64,000 nt of DNA from Rhopalosiphum padi (Eukaryota > Arthropoda > Insecta > Hemiptera > Aphididae), in NCBI RefSeq assembly GCF_020882245.1, contig NC_083600.1, forward strand, positions 16,306,001-16,370,000. The letters run 5' to 3'. Shown here piece after piece: positions 49,767 to 63,000 of the stretch (positions are counted from its first letter, which is position 1; every line of letters starts with the position of its first letter). The notes beneath the pieces are model-generated. The model saw only the letters and a list, made by a program, of their open reading frames with translations. It did no database searches and had not been told where the DNA came from. Position numbers and translations under genes: made by a program.

Positions 49767-52605
49767 ACGGTTGTCAAAGTATATTATATTAATTATAAAT
49801 TAAAATATATTTTATTAAAGAATTTTTGCATATTGTCTATTATGATGTTTAATTTTAAAAGAAAAGTTCAAAATAATTTTAACAAGAGGAAATTCCCCTG
49901 GGATGCATAAATTTATCAACTAGAACGCTTAAATTGTATTTTTTGCAAAGAAATACAAGGTAACATATTTTTTCTGCATCTCTCGTCTGCTTTAAAAGAT
50001 CGTTATCCCCATATCCGGTGTAAATATGAGTGTATATTATTTGCATCCCAAAACAGGTATATATTACATTTTTACAGTAATTAAATTCTCCCAGTCACTA
50101 TTGTTTCGTTGTCGAAAGTCGGCTATATTATTATTATTTATTATTATTTATACTGTTATTCTATCACTAAATTTAATATTTATTAAATAAATATAATAAT
50201 AGTTATTATCGATTTTGTATAAAACACCGATGTACCTATTTTTATTTATTTTGTATTAGTATTTTGAATTTTATGTTTGATATTTTAACTTTAAGAAAAA
50301 CTAAGTTATTTTTTTTATATAGGTATCCTGGATCATATATAATTACACGGTTATATATTACAGTTAAGCTATTAAATAGCGATATGCTATGAAATAACAA
50401 GTAAAAGTGTAAAATATTATACATCAAGATCAAGTTACCAAGTTATTTTATTAATAAATATCGTTCACTGCATGCGAATAGTGTTAAATCGATTATACAA
50501 ATTGTTTTTCATTAATTTGTTGTAGGTACCTATATACATACAGCATGAATACTTCAGTCATCAGGTAAAATTCACATGGTAGTCATCGTACTTTCTATAC
50601 GTCAGTCATATTATACTGTATAATATAATATAAATATAAACCATTATTTCTATATATTATAGTACGTGTCAAATAATAACAAATATTTATTTGTTAAATG
50701 AGTTGTAGGGTGCAATTGTATAGTATAAATGTTTGTGTACCAGTAAAAACAGGGTTTAAAAAATGTATACATAATACGCATATAAATGTTTAGTATAATA
50801 ATCACGGCATGGCACGGCCAACTTCAAGCACGTTTAAGTATTTGTATGGTCGCAGTAACTCATAGCGCAGTAAATGGTAATATGCAATTAATCGAGCATT
50901 TGTAGACTATATTATGCCATATAGCACATGATATTATATAAATGTTATCTAAATATTATACAACTCCGCGTAACTATATATAACAGACTACCTATATTAT
51001 GTTATACCAAAACGTATTCATTGAAATGTATATCAGAGCAGTGTTCAATTAATTAATCGATTAAATGCTCACGTATCGCATACATTAGTATTCATATCTA
51101 TATTGATATATAATGTAAATTATTATATTATACTACGTGTATATATATATATCCTAATTTCTAATTATATGTATATATATATATTTATATATATATGCAG
51201 GCACTTACACGTACAATACACGTTTACCAATAGTATAATAATAATTTAATATACTAATCCGATCGTTTAATTTTCAACCATCGATAATAATATCCGATTC
51301 GTAATAATATAATCACAGTCATGACGATATCAATAATATAGGTGATTATTACGCCTCCCATACATAATATCGATGCAAACTGCATGGAATGTGTTGCGGT
51401 ACATAAATTACGATATTTATTAAAGCATATTTAATATATGCATGCACATTATTATATACCTATACGATACAGTATACTTACATATTATTATACTACTGCA
51501 GAAGTAAATTATTATATTAAACGAAAAAAAAAATTAATCGTTTTCAGAATTTTAATTAATTACCATATTATTATCGGAGTAAACTAATAAAAACATTAAT
51601 AACTTTTTCCCATAAATAAATAATGTCAAAGGGTTAAGGACTATCAAAAGATAACGCCATAATTGTATATATATAGCCTAAAGTACTATTTAAATTATGT
51701 ATACTTAGTTCATTACACTATGTATTCATCAGACACTAAGACACTGCAATGAACTTTAATTATAAAATTAAAAAACATTAACATGATTCCGTTTCGCTGC
51801 ATCGAGCGTTCTAAAATCTTTGTTGTAAGTACTGTGTTAAAAAATATACCGATTTATATACGTATGGGTGTGCGTTTGTTTTGTATAAATTAAAATTATA
51901 TTTCCATATTAAAGGCAAAATACTTTTAAAACCGTTTATGAGTAATTTTTTTAAATTTTATTCAGAACACAAAAATATTATCGAAAAATTGTTAAATTAC
52001 AATTCTATGATTTGGACATGAACATGAAATCTACAAAATCTGATTTAACGGGGAAAAAAATAAACAGTTTCCGATTGGGCACTTGGTCCCTTCAGGCTCC
52101 GTCCTTAAAAATCTTACTTTATAAAATTGTTTATATTATATATACGAGTATATATATATATATAAATTAACATTTTGCTCGTTTTATTACAAATCCGTTT
52201 CATGTGTATATAAATTGTATTTTGCGTTTCCATATTTTTTACAGCGTTTTAACGTTTAACTACAAGATTTCAAAGTGAATAAATAAAATTGTTATTTGGA
52301 TATTCCGAGAAATATTTTGCTTTTAAACTGAAAAAGTTGTATTTTTATTTTCGGTACAGGCGACATATTTGTTCCGCCCATTACTCACGCGTATAAATAT
52401 AATATACCTAATTACAATATTTTATTAAGGCGGTAGTAACGGTAGTAATTTATGCACAATTATATATTATTATTTATTTATGCATTTTAAAATGTCTATA
52501 TTACAGTTTATGTACTGTAAGTATATATTATATATACTGCGTTTGGCTGAACTACTCTGCGAATGATGTATATAATATATATAAATATTGGTTTAATATT
52601 TTTAT
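48448..52605. other. AT-rich stretch, no gene
   Basis: No gene supported. TA-rich microsatellites lie at about 51.14-51.20 kb. A pyrimidine-rich acceptor-like tract at 49.33-49.35 kb is followed by a mixed-composition stretch that has a stop in each frame before or at the next donor. Confidence 0.35.
51139..51197. repeat. Interrupted (TA)n tracts
   Basis: Three TA runs separated by short non-repeat sequence. Confidence 0.85.
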
Positions 52606-52622
52606 TAATTTTTTTTTTACAG

Positions 52623-52636
52623 CTTTGGCTACTAAG
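52623..52636 (+). other. Candidate 14-base micro-exon
   Basis: A T-run acceptor (TTTTTTTTTTACAG, ending at 52622) is followed by CTTTGGCTACTAAG and then GTAAAT. The arrangement is a textbook minimal exon but too short to test by coding content. Some aphid gene families (the 'bicycle' effectors) are built of many micro-exons, which is the only reason to list it. A chance match in T-rich DNA is at least as likely. Confidence 0.12.
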
Positions 52637-54337
52637 GTAAATAGCTTATAATTATTGTGTTACTTGGATTCATCATAACAAAAAAAAAACCATGTATTAT
52701 TATGTATTAATTTATATGATTCAGTTAAACAGTTGATGTCAGGCTCATAATAACTATTTTTATGCAGTTTTGCAGTCCTCGGAGTCTTCGTTCTATTTAC
52801 TTTTGTTCATTTTTTTTTTGTTTTTAATGTTTGTTCACAATAATAATTTACCTACCATTATAATATATAAATTGTGTTATTATACCGAGGTATATAAATC
52901 ACAATCTATGCACCAGCTCGGAAACATATAGGTTTTATATTAGTTTCAATAGTTTCACGCTTGTACAGTATGTAAAATAAAAATCTGAATGCTTACTCAA
53001 AACTACAAATGTTCGATATTCTGTGAATAATACAAATGGAATAATACTTAACGATTATAGAGCTATTATGGACGCTACCTTAGCTCTGTACTATAAGAAG
53101 CGGGGTTCTGGACTCTAAAAATGCGGCTGGTTTTTTTTTATTTTAAAAACAAAAATAATAACACACAACAAAATGTTTTTTTAAATAAAATTGAATCATC
53201 TATTATTATTAAAAATAAGATATTAGATCTCGGAACGTCGGGACTTTTGGAATTAAACATTTTTAAAATGTGTACGTGGATATACGCAATTTAAATTTAA
53301 AAAAAAAAATGTTCTAAAAGATTTAGTATAGAAAAAAATAAGTAGAAAAATGATATTTATTAAAATAACTTATAATATAAAAATTTGTTAATACATAAAA
53401 ATACTTAAATTTGTAGAATATGCATAAAGACATATTTAATTTACAAACTTAAAAATTATAACGAAATAATAAATTATCCAAAAGCAAACTGGGTATTTAA
53501 TTTTACCATTTTTCAAAACAAATGTATATACTCGTATTTTAACTATAATATTTTACAATAGTCACAACAACAAAAAAGAACACCCAAATGCAAGAAATCC
53601 CAAATCCTATTGATACTTATTAGTATTCTAACCAGTGTCAATTGTATAATACGTATAAAATAATTATACGTTAATACAAATACAAAATGTAATACATTTA
53701 ATATCATTTTTTTTGTATTAAAATTATCTAAAATAATATAATACAGACAATTAAATTATACTTTGTGATCCGATTTCTTTTCCTGTTAATCCGTTCCGTT
53801 TCGAATATCATATAGTTATATTATATTATATAGGTATACATTTTTCTTCTTCTCGAAAGATTTAAATCTGGTATTTCTGGTACAACAAATGTACCGTTCG
53901 TTTATTTCATTTCAGTTTTTTTTTTTTTTTTTGACAAGCCGAAACACGTATTTGCGGCAACGGCGTTTTAAAAACAAATCATTTTTACGTCACGTACAGA
54001 CAACTGACTCGTACACACACACACACACATCGAAATATCAGCAGCAATAACAGCCGCGCGATCATTATACATATGTGTACAATATAAGAGTTGAACCTGC
54101 TATTATTATGTATTTTTTTTTCTCATCGCGGTTTCGTATTAATTTTACGGGTTTTAACTAGATTGTGTCCGTACTCGAACACAGCAACAAGACGTGTAGG
54201 TACCTATATAGGTAGGAATAGGTAACCCGCGCGCTGAATTAATACCCATAAAAAGTTATTACTACGTGCGCACACACGCGCAACGAATCATCAGCAGCTT
54301 TATTAAAATTAAATTATCATTTTTTTTTCCTTCCCAG
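52637..54337. other. AT-rich stretch, CpG-richer toward the right
   Basis: No gene seen. It contains an (AC)n run at 54012 and T runs. The last 300 bases are less AT-rich and precede the candidate exon. Confidence 0.35.
54012..54029. repeat. (AC)n microsatellite
   Basis: Nine AC units. Confidence 0.9.
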
Positions 54338-54416
54338 CGTATTGTATTTTAATCAACGTGGACTTTTTGCACATTGCTATATAATAGAAGAAATGCGTGT
54401 ACGTATATATCACACG
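54338..54416 (+). CDS. Candidate internal exon, unidentified gene
   Basis: A strong acceptor (TTTTTTTTTCCTTCCCAG, ending at 54337) and a donor ACG/GTATGT at 54417 enclose 79 bases. One frame is open across all of it, with one base of the preceding codon: VLYFNQRGLFAHCYIIEEMR followed by VRIYHT. The composition is mixed and protein-like. The frame stays open past the donor to 54560, so splicing is not forced. No family is recognised and no flanking exon was identified. Confidence 0.2.
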
Positions 54417-54560
54417 GTATGTTATCTGCATAAAATAATAACTATTACTAATACGAAGATTTTTACTGATGACCAAATACCAGCAGTTGCACGATGGTTT
54501 ATTTATTTTATTAATATATTATTTTATGTAAATAAGATAGACATTTTTTTTTATTTGTAG

Positions 54561-57500
54561 ACATATGTTAACATCAAGTTGATTTCAATATGGGTAATAT
54601 ACATTAGTATATACGTGATAAACATTTTTTTTTTTTATGTAATTTAGATGTACCCATTACAAGTATAAAATAGTTACCAACTGTAAAACAATTTAAAATA
54701 ATATTGATAATATAAATTTAAAACTGAACGGAAAATGAAAAATGGGGAAGTGGTAAGCATGCTTGTACATCAAGTATTCCATATACTGTATAATAGCTAC
54801 CAGCTATAATTACTTCTACACATTTTTAATACATATTTAAAATTGATTTGTACATCGTGTTTGTATATAATTTTAATAAATGTTTAATAAAAAAAAGACT
54901 AGAAATCGGTACGTCATATTATAATAAGTTTTTTAAATAAATTGTGATTTTTGTTTAATTTGTCTGGAGTGCCTTGGAGTTTAATATATAATTGTGACAT
55001 CTAAGCTAATATTACCACCGTTAAAAATAAAATAATAATAACTCACCTATAACGTATACACTATACATATATTTTAATATACTCGCTGTATATGCGTGTG
55101 TACGGTTTTTACTTAAATAATAATATGATGGGTGAGTAATGTTCACACAAAATAATATAATATATAATATCGAAAAATTTCGATTAAAATTCGAATACAC
55201 GCCATGTATTATAATAACGTAGTATTCAATATCCGATGACTACAGAAGTGCCCCATCGACCCCTCCACCGTGTGTGTGTGTGTGTGTAGCACATTATTCG
55301 AGACTCGCATTTAAGTACAATATAACATTATTATACGTTCTATTATAATAGTCGCATATACATACGCGCTATACGTATACCTATATATAATCCATGATAA
55401 TAATAATTATAATATTGTGTACCGCTGAAATGGTTTTATATTATTTTTTTCTTTTTCGGTTAACCGAATAATTGGTAGTGCGTCTATATGTTTATTGTAT
55501 ACGGTTAAAGCATAATTGGTTTAGTTATTCTGGTATAATATTTTCGGAAACAACGTCCATGCGCCCGCCACCATCACCCCTTCTCTCAGTTATATAGGCC
55601 TGTCGTCGGCTATCGGCCAATTTGGGAACGGAGGAGAGTGATTGTAGTTTTGCGCAAACGTTTCGTCGACTGTGCGGTCTGACTGAGCGCGGGCACCGTG
55701 ATGACAAAACTGAAAACGAGTCAAAAGAAGAAAACTCAAAAGGCTGGGAAGAGGGGGGGACCGTGGGAACGACGAATTTGCACGCGGACGGGTCTTAAAG
55801 CGCCATACTCATAGGTAGGAGGTATACGTTCGCCTGTATCGCGAGTATCGAATTATGTATCGTAAATAGCCAGTGTATGGGCACCACATATAATGCAAGT
55901 ATAGATTATAGCAGTGGACGCACAAATCGTGAGAATACTCGTTGCTGCCCATGTATTGTATATTTCTGTACACCGTGTGTATACACAGCGTGCGTACGTG
56001 AGGTAAACCATACTACCTACGATATTGTAGTACCATGCGCGCTATGAGAAATTATCGATTTCATGTCCTCCCGGCTCTCTCCTTATCACGTACGTGATTT
56101 TTTTAAATTTATTAATTAATACACAACAGAAGGAATACGGATAATAGCGGGCCGGTGAACTTGCCTATATGATTATTGCACGTTTAAATGCGAAAGTTGA
56201 AACCATCGAGTGTACATGCACCTTTGAAGTTTGAACCGCGACGTATCACAGCTGTGCAATTTAAATGCTCATTATGTAATATTATGACTAAAAATGTGTA
56301 TCAAAATGCTAGAATGTAACACTAAAAGTCAAATACGGCTGCGTAATAAGTTCAACATTCAATAGAAAAAAAAGAACAGACGCACACCCTTTTGTACCGA
56401 TAATTTTTCGATGGCCGACTCGATCGATAAACTCGCATAAAATATTACAATATTCGAAATAACATATGTATAAAAGGTATAATTAAAAGGTAATTCAATT
56501 CAAAAACTGAGTTAGTTATCTGTAATTTTAATAACCGCACGTATAATAATACACATTTATAATACACCTTTGAACTTAATTAAATCAGATATTTATTATT
56601 TTCCGAATAAACTTATATCAACTGAATAAAATAAATACAATTGTTCACTAAAAATATAAAACTTTGTAAAACTTGTACGATCAGCATTATTTTAAACGTA
56701 AAACGTTATTATTTCTATGTATTACATTCTATATATCATAGCAGTTTATCATTAAAATGTATTACGATTAATTATAAATTCTTTATAATATATTATTTAT
56801 TATATTTTAACACTATTGCGGTGTTGATTTGTAATAGAAAAATTAAAAAGAGTAGCGGAATTATAAATCCCTTTGGTATGATATAGAAACTAATATTGAA
56901 TTATAATTTCCAATTCCCAGAATTCTTTTTAGCTATTTTTAGCTATAAAACATTTTTTGTTTTTAACAACATTTTTTTATTTACGTAATTTTGTGTATAA
57001 ATATACATTTTATACATTATAAGACAGTTTTCATTAATTAAAAATAACAAAAAATATTTTTTTATTAATAGATTCACCTCGTACAGGTGCTTATTTACGT
57101 TACGCATCATACCTATAAATTATTTTACAAACATACACTAGTATAGGCAATACCTCAATACCTATTATTAGATAAGTATTAATTTTTATCTTGAATTTTC
57201 AAAATACTCGTATTAGCAATACAACAATTATAAGCACATATGAAATATAACCTACCAATGTGTTGGATATTTCAAATTTTTTTTGAGTATTTTTGTTCAT
57301 ATTTTATTTTTTATAATAGAGAGTTTTTTTTAAGTTTTTCCAACTATATCACAAAAGCTTAACTATAACATAAATGTGTTATAGAATTATTTCTCTTTTA
57401 AAAAATGTTCAGCTGTTCTTTCAAATATTATTGAAGCATTCCCCGATTGTGTTGAAATTTATTTTTTCAGTAGGTACGTCTTTTTTAAATATGTACTGAC

Positions 57501-58798
57501 ATAATTATTATACTCTCATCGGTAAAACTTTATTTGAACAGTTTTTCTATACTTATTATTACCTGCCTAATAGTTCATAGTATTTTAATTTTTAATCTTT
57601 GTGTGTTATAACATACAAACATTTTTGGATATGAAACGAGGTTTATATAAAATGCGTCAGAATAATGTAATTTATAAAAATGTATAGTAGGTCACTATAT
57701 TTTATATCAATAATGAATAATATAATTTATAACGCATAAAGTTTTATATATCTAATTTTCTGTGGGTATACTTTAATGTTTTTACATATATTTTTAGAGT
57801 TTTATGATCACAAACATCCTAACCCTGCAGGTTATATTGGTGGTTAATAAATAGTAGTAAAAGTAAGGATTATTTAAATAAAAATAAAGCTTAAGTTTTA
57901 CTTGAAAGATAACATTGATATTACAGTGTACTCTGATTTAATTTTAGACCAACATTTTAGTAAAATCAATAAAGAATTAAAGATATTAATTTAGAAACTA
58001 ATAACTAATAAGTTTTTAAATGCTGTATGTTTCGCATACATTTTAATATTGACATTATAATTGATTTTCTAAAAAATACATTGTTGTTTTAATTTTTAAT
58101 CACAAAGTTTCATTTTTGTCAAGTAAATTATGTTTTTATAATATTTAAAAACTTAAAAATTGCAATTAAAACAACGTTTTGGCATTTATAGATATAGAAA
58201 TACCTTAATACTTTATATATAAATTATTTTTTACACAATATATAATATTTATTACGTGTTATCAAATACTTAATATAATATATTATTATATTTTACTAAG
58301 TATAAAAATAAATAAAACAATATTAAACACACGAACTTTCTGTTCCCTCCAATGAAACATAATATAACAATTACTAACAATTTTTTGTATATGCATAGAG
58401 TACTGAATAGGTCGCGTGTTCTAAAAGCGAAAACACGTGATAAATCAACGTGTATTCTACAAGAAAGCATCTAATATAATGTATAAAAAACAAACGTTTT
58501 CGATTACAGGTAAGACAGCATACATTAATAGTAACGCATTATCGTACAACACCTGTATATATAATGAATAGTTATAATTAATAGTTATTATATAATTATA
58601 ATAATATATTACTAATATTCGTAATCGCTAAATGAAGACTGAGCTGATCTAATATAATGTATTATTGTAATATATGGGGCAATGGGTATGCGTCAACAAT
58701 TAACATTCGTTACGCATCATAAATATCACAAATAATGTGGCCATGCGAATTCGTTTAAACATTCAGATCGTACGTAGAGGACGCTACACCCGCACGTA
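54561..58798. other. AT-rich stretch with a CpG-richer patch at 55.5-56.1 kb
   Basis: No gene supported. The 55.5-56.1 kb patch is GC-richer. It has an Initiator-like TCAGTC on the minus strand near 55680 and a short ATG frame (MDVVSENIIPE then stop) downstream without a donor, so a promoter is possible but unproven. A donor-like CAG/GTAAGACAGC at 58510 has only a short open stretch before it. Confidence 0.3.
55270..55287. repeat. (TG)n microsatellite
   Basis: Nine GT/TG units. Confidence 0.9.
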
Positions 58799-59204
58799 TT
58801 GTCTCCGTCTTACAAATGTTAAACGTAGCAAAAACTGTTTTGCACGGGATAGAACCCCTCAGGCCGTATTGAATATTGATAGTTAAGATTTCAAATGTAT
58901 ATAAAATAATAAAGTTGAGAACATCATCTGTGAAATATATTATATTTTATTTTTTTGATATCACTTATACGAAAAAAGTTCTTGTTGTTTCAAAATCCAT
59001 TTTTTTTTTTTGTTTTTTTTTAGAACTTGAATTACTTTTTTTGTAGTTTCGACATAAAAAAAAATAAAAACGATATTTCACAGTCGAAGTTCTGTTTTTA
59101 TGTTGTAAAAATGACGTTTTTTAATAGTTATGATAACAGCCTTCTCGGTTAGTTCCCGGGTAAAACCGTTTTTGCAATGTTTTACATTTGTAAGACGAAG
59201 ACAA
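58799..59204. mobile_element. Long-palindrome (foldback-like) MITE
   Basis: The left arm (about 58799-58990) and right arm (about 59020-59204) are imperfect inverted copies over most of the element. The outer ends read TTGTCTCCGTCTTACAAATG and, in reverse complement, TTGTCTTCGTCTTACAAATG. Further matched blocks are GCAAAAAC.GTTTT, GGGA..(G/T)AACC and CTGTGAAATAT. There is no coding capacity. A T-rich spacer of about 30 bases lies at the centre. No target duplication could be fixed, so superfamily and exact ends are open. This looks like a multicopy element seen once here. Confidence 0.75.
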
Positions 59205-59366
59205 GAGTCATAATTGTTGATACCTAAATAGACTAAATATTATAATAGGTAGTAGGTATATAATAATATTGTATATAATTAGGCGGCACTGTTCAATAAT
59301 CCGAATATATATATGAAAAAAAATAGATTTATTTTATTTGATTAAAATCTGATTAAAAATAATAAT

Positions 59367-59450
59367 TAACGCGTGTGTTGTGTGTATAGCATATTATATA
59401 TTATAATATTGTTATATACACACTTTATAATGTTATTAACACACGGATAT
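59367..59450. repeat. Imperfect hairpin with GTGTGT arms
   Basis: CGTGTGTT...GTGTGTATA on the left is mirrored by TATACACAC...AACACACG on the right around a TATAATATTG centre. It could be a small MITE or simple-sequence DNA folding on itself. Confidence 0.5.
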
Positions 59451-59537
59451 TTGTTTCAATTTATAAATTTAATTACGTTATTCTAATAATAATATCCTTG
59501 TGTACCTACACAGGTATGTAGACGTTTTATTTTCTAT

Positions 59538-59813
59538 TTATTTTTTATGTTTTCGATATTTTGTTTCTGTATATTTCGCGCCGTAATAATGGTAATCGAT
59601 GGCGCGCACTCGGCCAAGGCATTTCACGCTTCTTTCGCATGGTGCCTGTACGTAATGTATTATTATTTTAATACATCGATAGTATTTCGATAGTATCCAT
59701 TCGGTATTTAAATTTTTTTTCTTACGGCGTAGACCCGTTGCAGCACTATAAAACGCGTCCCACGTGACGTTTCGCGATAAGCCAACGTGGCTGTATTTTA
59801 ATTGAAAAACCAT
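59538..59813 (-). other. Small ATG-started open frame, unknown
   Basis: The minus strand from the ATG at 59813 is open for 91 codons with mixed composition at the start (MVFQLKYSHVGLSRNVTWDA, FYSAATGLRRKKKN) and Lys/Tyr-rich sequence at the end. It lies in a CpG-richer patch. A weak donor-like CGCC/GTAAGA occurs after 29 codons. No family is recognised. Frames of this length are expected by chance at this composition. Confidence 0.15.
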
Positions 59814-59987
59814 TTATGAAAAATGATAATCATAATATTATTATTATTATTATCCCATAATAACGGTGCGCGCGCGCGTTGTTGCTGCAGCCGAGTAAAA
59901 CAGTATAATGAAAAACAAATCGATGCTCGCTCCGTTGGCACCGTAACGTTTATGTCTGCTAATTATTGTAAAGCGATATTATATTAC

Positions 59988-60023
<36 letters not shown>

Positions 60024-63000
60024 CCACGAGTCCGGGGAGGATCGTTTTCACATTTTACTCCGCCCCCTCACTGCAGGACGATCGATATAATATACAAGCG
60101 CACAAAGCGTGACGGCAGCAGACGATATAATACTATAATACATATACACATCACGAAAAGCCACTACTATATAGGTATACGATACGATTAAACAAACACG
60201 TTCGATATATTATATGATAACGTCCGAATAACGAACAGTGTCTCGCCCAATCAAAACATAAACGAATGAAATAAGTTTGGTTTTGAAATTCCACGGTGTT
60301 GAGTATAACGCGAAATTTCTCTGCATAATATTATGCGTTGCTGTTCGGGCAATATTGATATCTACAACTGTGAACTGTTTCTATACAATAGTTTACCAGT
60401 TTAATTTGGTCTATAATAGTGACATTAACTCTTGATTATTTTGTGGCGTATTTATTGATTTACTCCATCGGTTGGTGTTAAAATAGAAACATATTTATCA
60501 CAATTTTATCCATTTCTAAAATTGCGTAAATCCATTTAACTGTTTTAAACGTGGTTTCGAATCACAATGTTACTGTGGACTTATAAGTATATATATAGAC
60601 CATATATAGGCGTGTTTACAGAAGGCGCAGGGAAGTACCTTCACCCACTGCAATAGCAGATAGCACTCACCATTGATATAGATATATGTTATATAACTTA
60701 TATATTATAATCTTCATAAACAGTATAGAATGATATTAGGTAAACTTTCAGTTGTACTATAGACACTAGTTGTAGCCAGTATTGCGTTTCGCAGTTTCCA
60801 CCAGGAAGTGATAAGTGACGATTAAATGACATATTCGTTGAGTTGTTTGGGAAATATCAAGGTATACCTAATGCTACCATTATTTGATAAGAGATAGCAG
60901 CAAAGTGGCTCAAATTTATTAGTCCCAAAATAACAATTGTTCAAATCCGACTTTTGGGATAGTCACAAGATATTGTATTCGCCTCCGTATATTGTAATTA
61001 CCTACATCTCAAAACAGCGCGTAGAACTTTAACCATTTTATAACCAACTGTGATATTTAATTTATTTAATAATATTATATTTATTATTTTTACCTACATA
61101 ACTTTATTTTAATTGGTTATTGATATCCATTATATAATTTGTGGAGGAGGATAATAATGAATTAATACAGTTTTTGACTGAGTTTTTACATGACTTGGTG
61201 TACTCTCTTGTGTTTGAATATAATATTACATAATAATATACTACGTTATGTTGTCAATATATATACCTAATAATAATATATTAATATTGTAAAGTTTTCC
61301 TATTGTACTTTTGACGAATAAATGGCCTCAACAATTGGAACAGATGATATATTGTTGTATATTATTGCAGTTCTCATATTATACAGTAAACGAATTCAGT
61401 TTCAATGCAAAATAATGTAAGTACATATCTTGTATATAGCCATAAAGGTACAACTATTATGAACATTGTACATTATTATAAACATTAACCATCATGATAT
61501 ATTATAATTAATAATGTATTGCACTGATCTTTACAGGCTGTTGGGCGTTGGACATGTTTTGTAATCGTTCAAGCGACGAATTATCATTTTATCATTCATA
61601 TTATATTGACACTTAATTATGGATACTGCGTATATAGGCAAAATACTAATACTATTATGTACAACATATTTAGATAATACGTGTACTATATTTAGCGTTA
61701 TATATAGTTGTGTATTAAATCGCCTATGCTGCAGCACGAGCCTAAACAGTGAACAGAATATCATGCGTATTTACTATTCATATATTATATTATATATCAT
61801 TAATATAATAATATATATCGGTTAGAGACTTAAACTCCACTCGTATTATGCCGTTTGCCGTTGGCACGTATACCTATCTATAATATAATATACGCGCGAT
61901 CATGTATATGAATGTTTTAGCATGTATGTATAATGAATACATTATACACATAGTAATAGTAAAAACATACGCAATTTTGTTGTGTATATACGTACAAATA
62001 TATTATTATAATGTTATATATTATAATACAAATGTATACCTAGGTAATATTAAAACAGATTACTATCTATTCCGAAATGTTTATACCGTGTTTTTATATT
62101 ATATTTAAATAATAAAAGTACACGTTTTTTAAGAATATTTTACGCGACACTAATAAATAATAATTACTATATTATGCCGACGTATAAAAAAAAAAATACG
62201 ATTTAAAACAACGGGTTTTTAGGTTTTATTTGTTGATATAATATTATACATCTTATAATAATAGTCATAGCTACTGCTGCAGGCCTCGAAATAGTGACGA
62301 AATTAAGTTTAATGTGTTTGACATTTGTTCTTCTATCGATAAACATACATACATAATATATATACACTATGTTATTATATATATATATATATATTAGGTT
62401 ATCCTCTGTATATAATATCCTCCGTTCTCTAAACGATAAAATACTCGATTTCAGTCAGCGACATAATCTAGACCTCTTGCATATTATTAGTGCGTCGTTT
62501 ACACCTAAACCAACGATTTTTGGGCGATTTCCTCTACGCGTGTATAGTGCAATGATAGTTGTTTATAAAATGTATTTATCTATAGATATAAATTATAATT
62601 CTAAAAAATCTTCACTCGTACGTAAACTTTCTATGTTGCTTATAAATTCAAAAATGATTTAAACAAGTGATAATACCTTATGTTTAGTGAGTTCTTGTGC
62701 CATTCCTTAGAATATGGGGACCTCTTCAAACTTTACTTCTTAGTGAAATTAATAAAACTGATAAGAAAAATAAAATAAATTTGGAAAACGTCAGCTAACT
62801 GTTTTTGACTGATAGATATAGTTGTCTAAGACTGCTAAATATATTGTATACATCCTTATATATTTAGGCAATGACCTACTAACCTAGGCCTATCTTCTGG
62901 CAACATATCTAATCATTTATCGTGATGAACTTATGGCCCATAAGTTATGGGGTTGTGCTTAAAAACAATATTTGTTGATCGTCTTTTATGCAGTATCAGT

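Noticed and set aside
60940..60960. GTTCAAATCC, like a tRNA T-arm
   Set aside because: No cloverleaf could be built around it; no tRNA was found anywhere in the window.
61537..61680. Acceptor TTTACAG with a 47-codon open frame
   Set aside because: No donor, the translation becomes Tyr/Asn/Ile-rich, and frames of this length are common by chance here.
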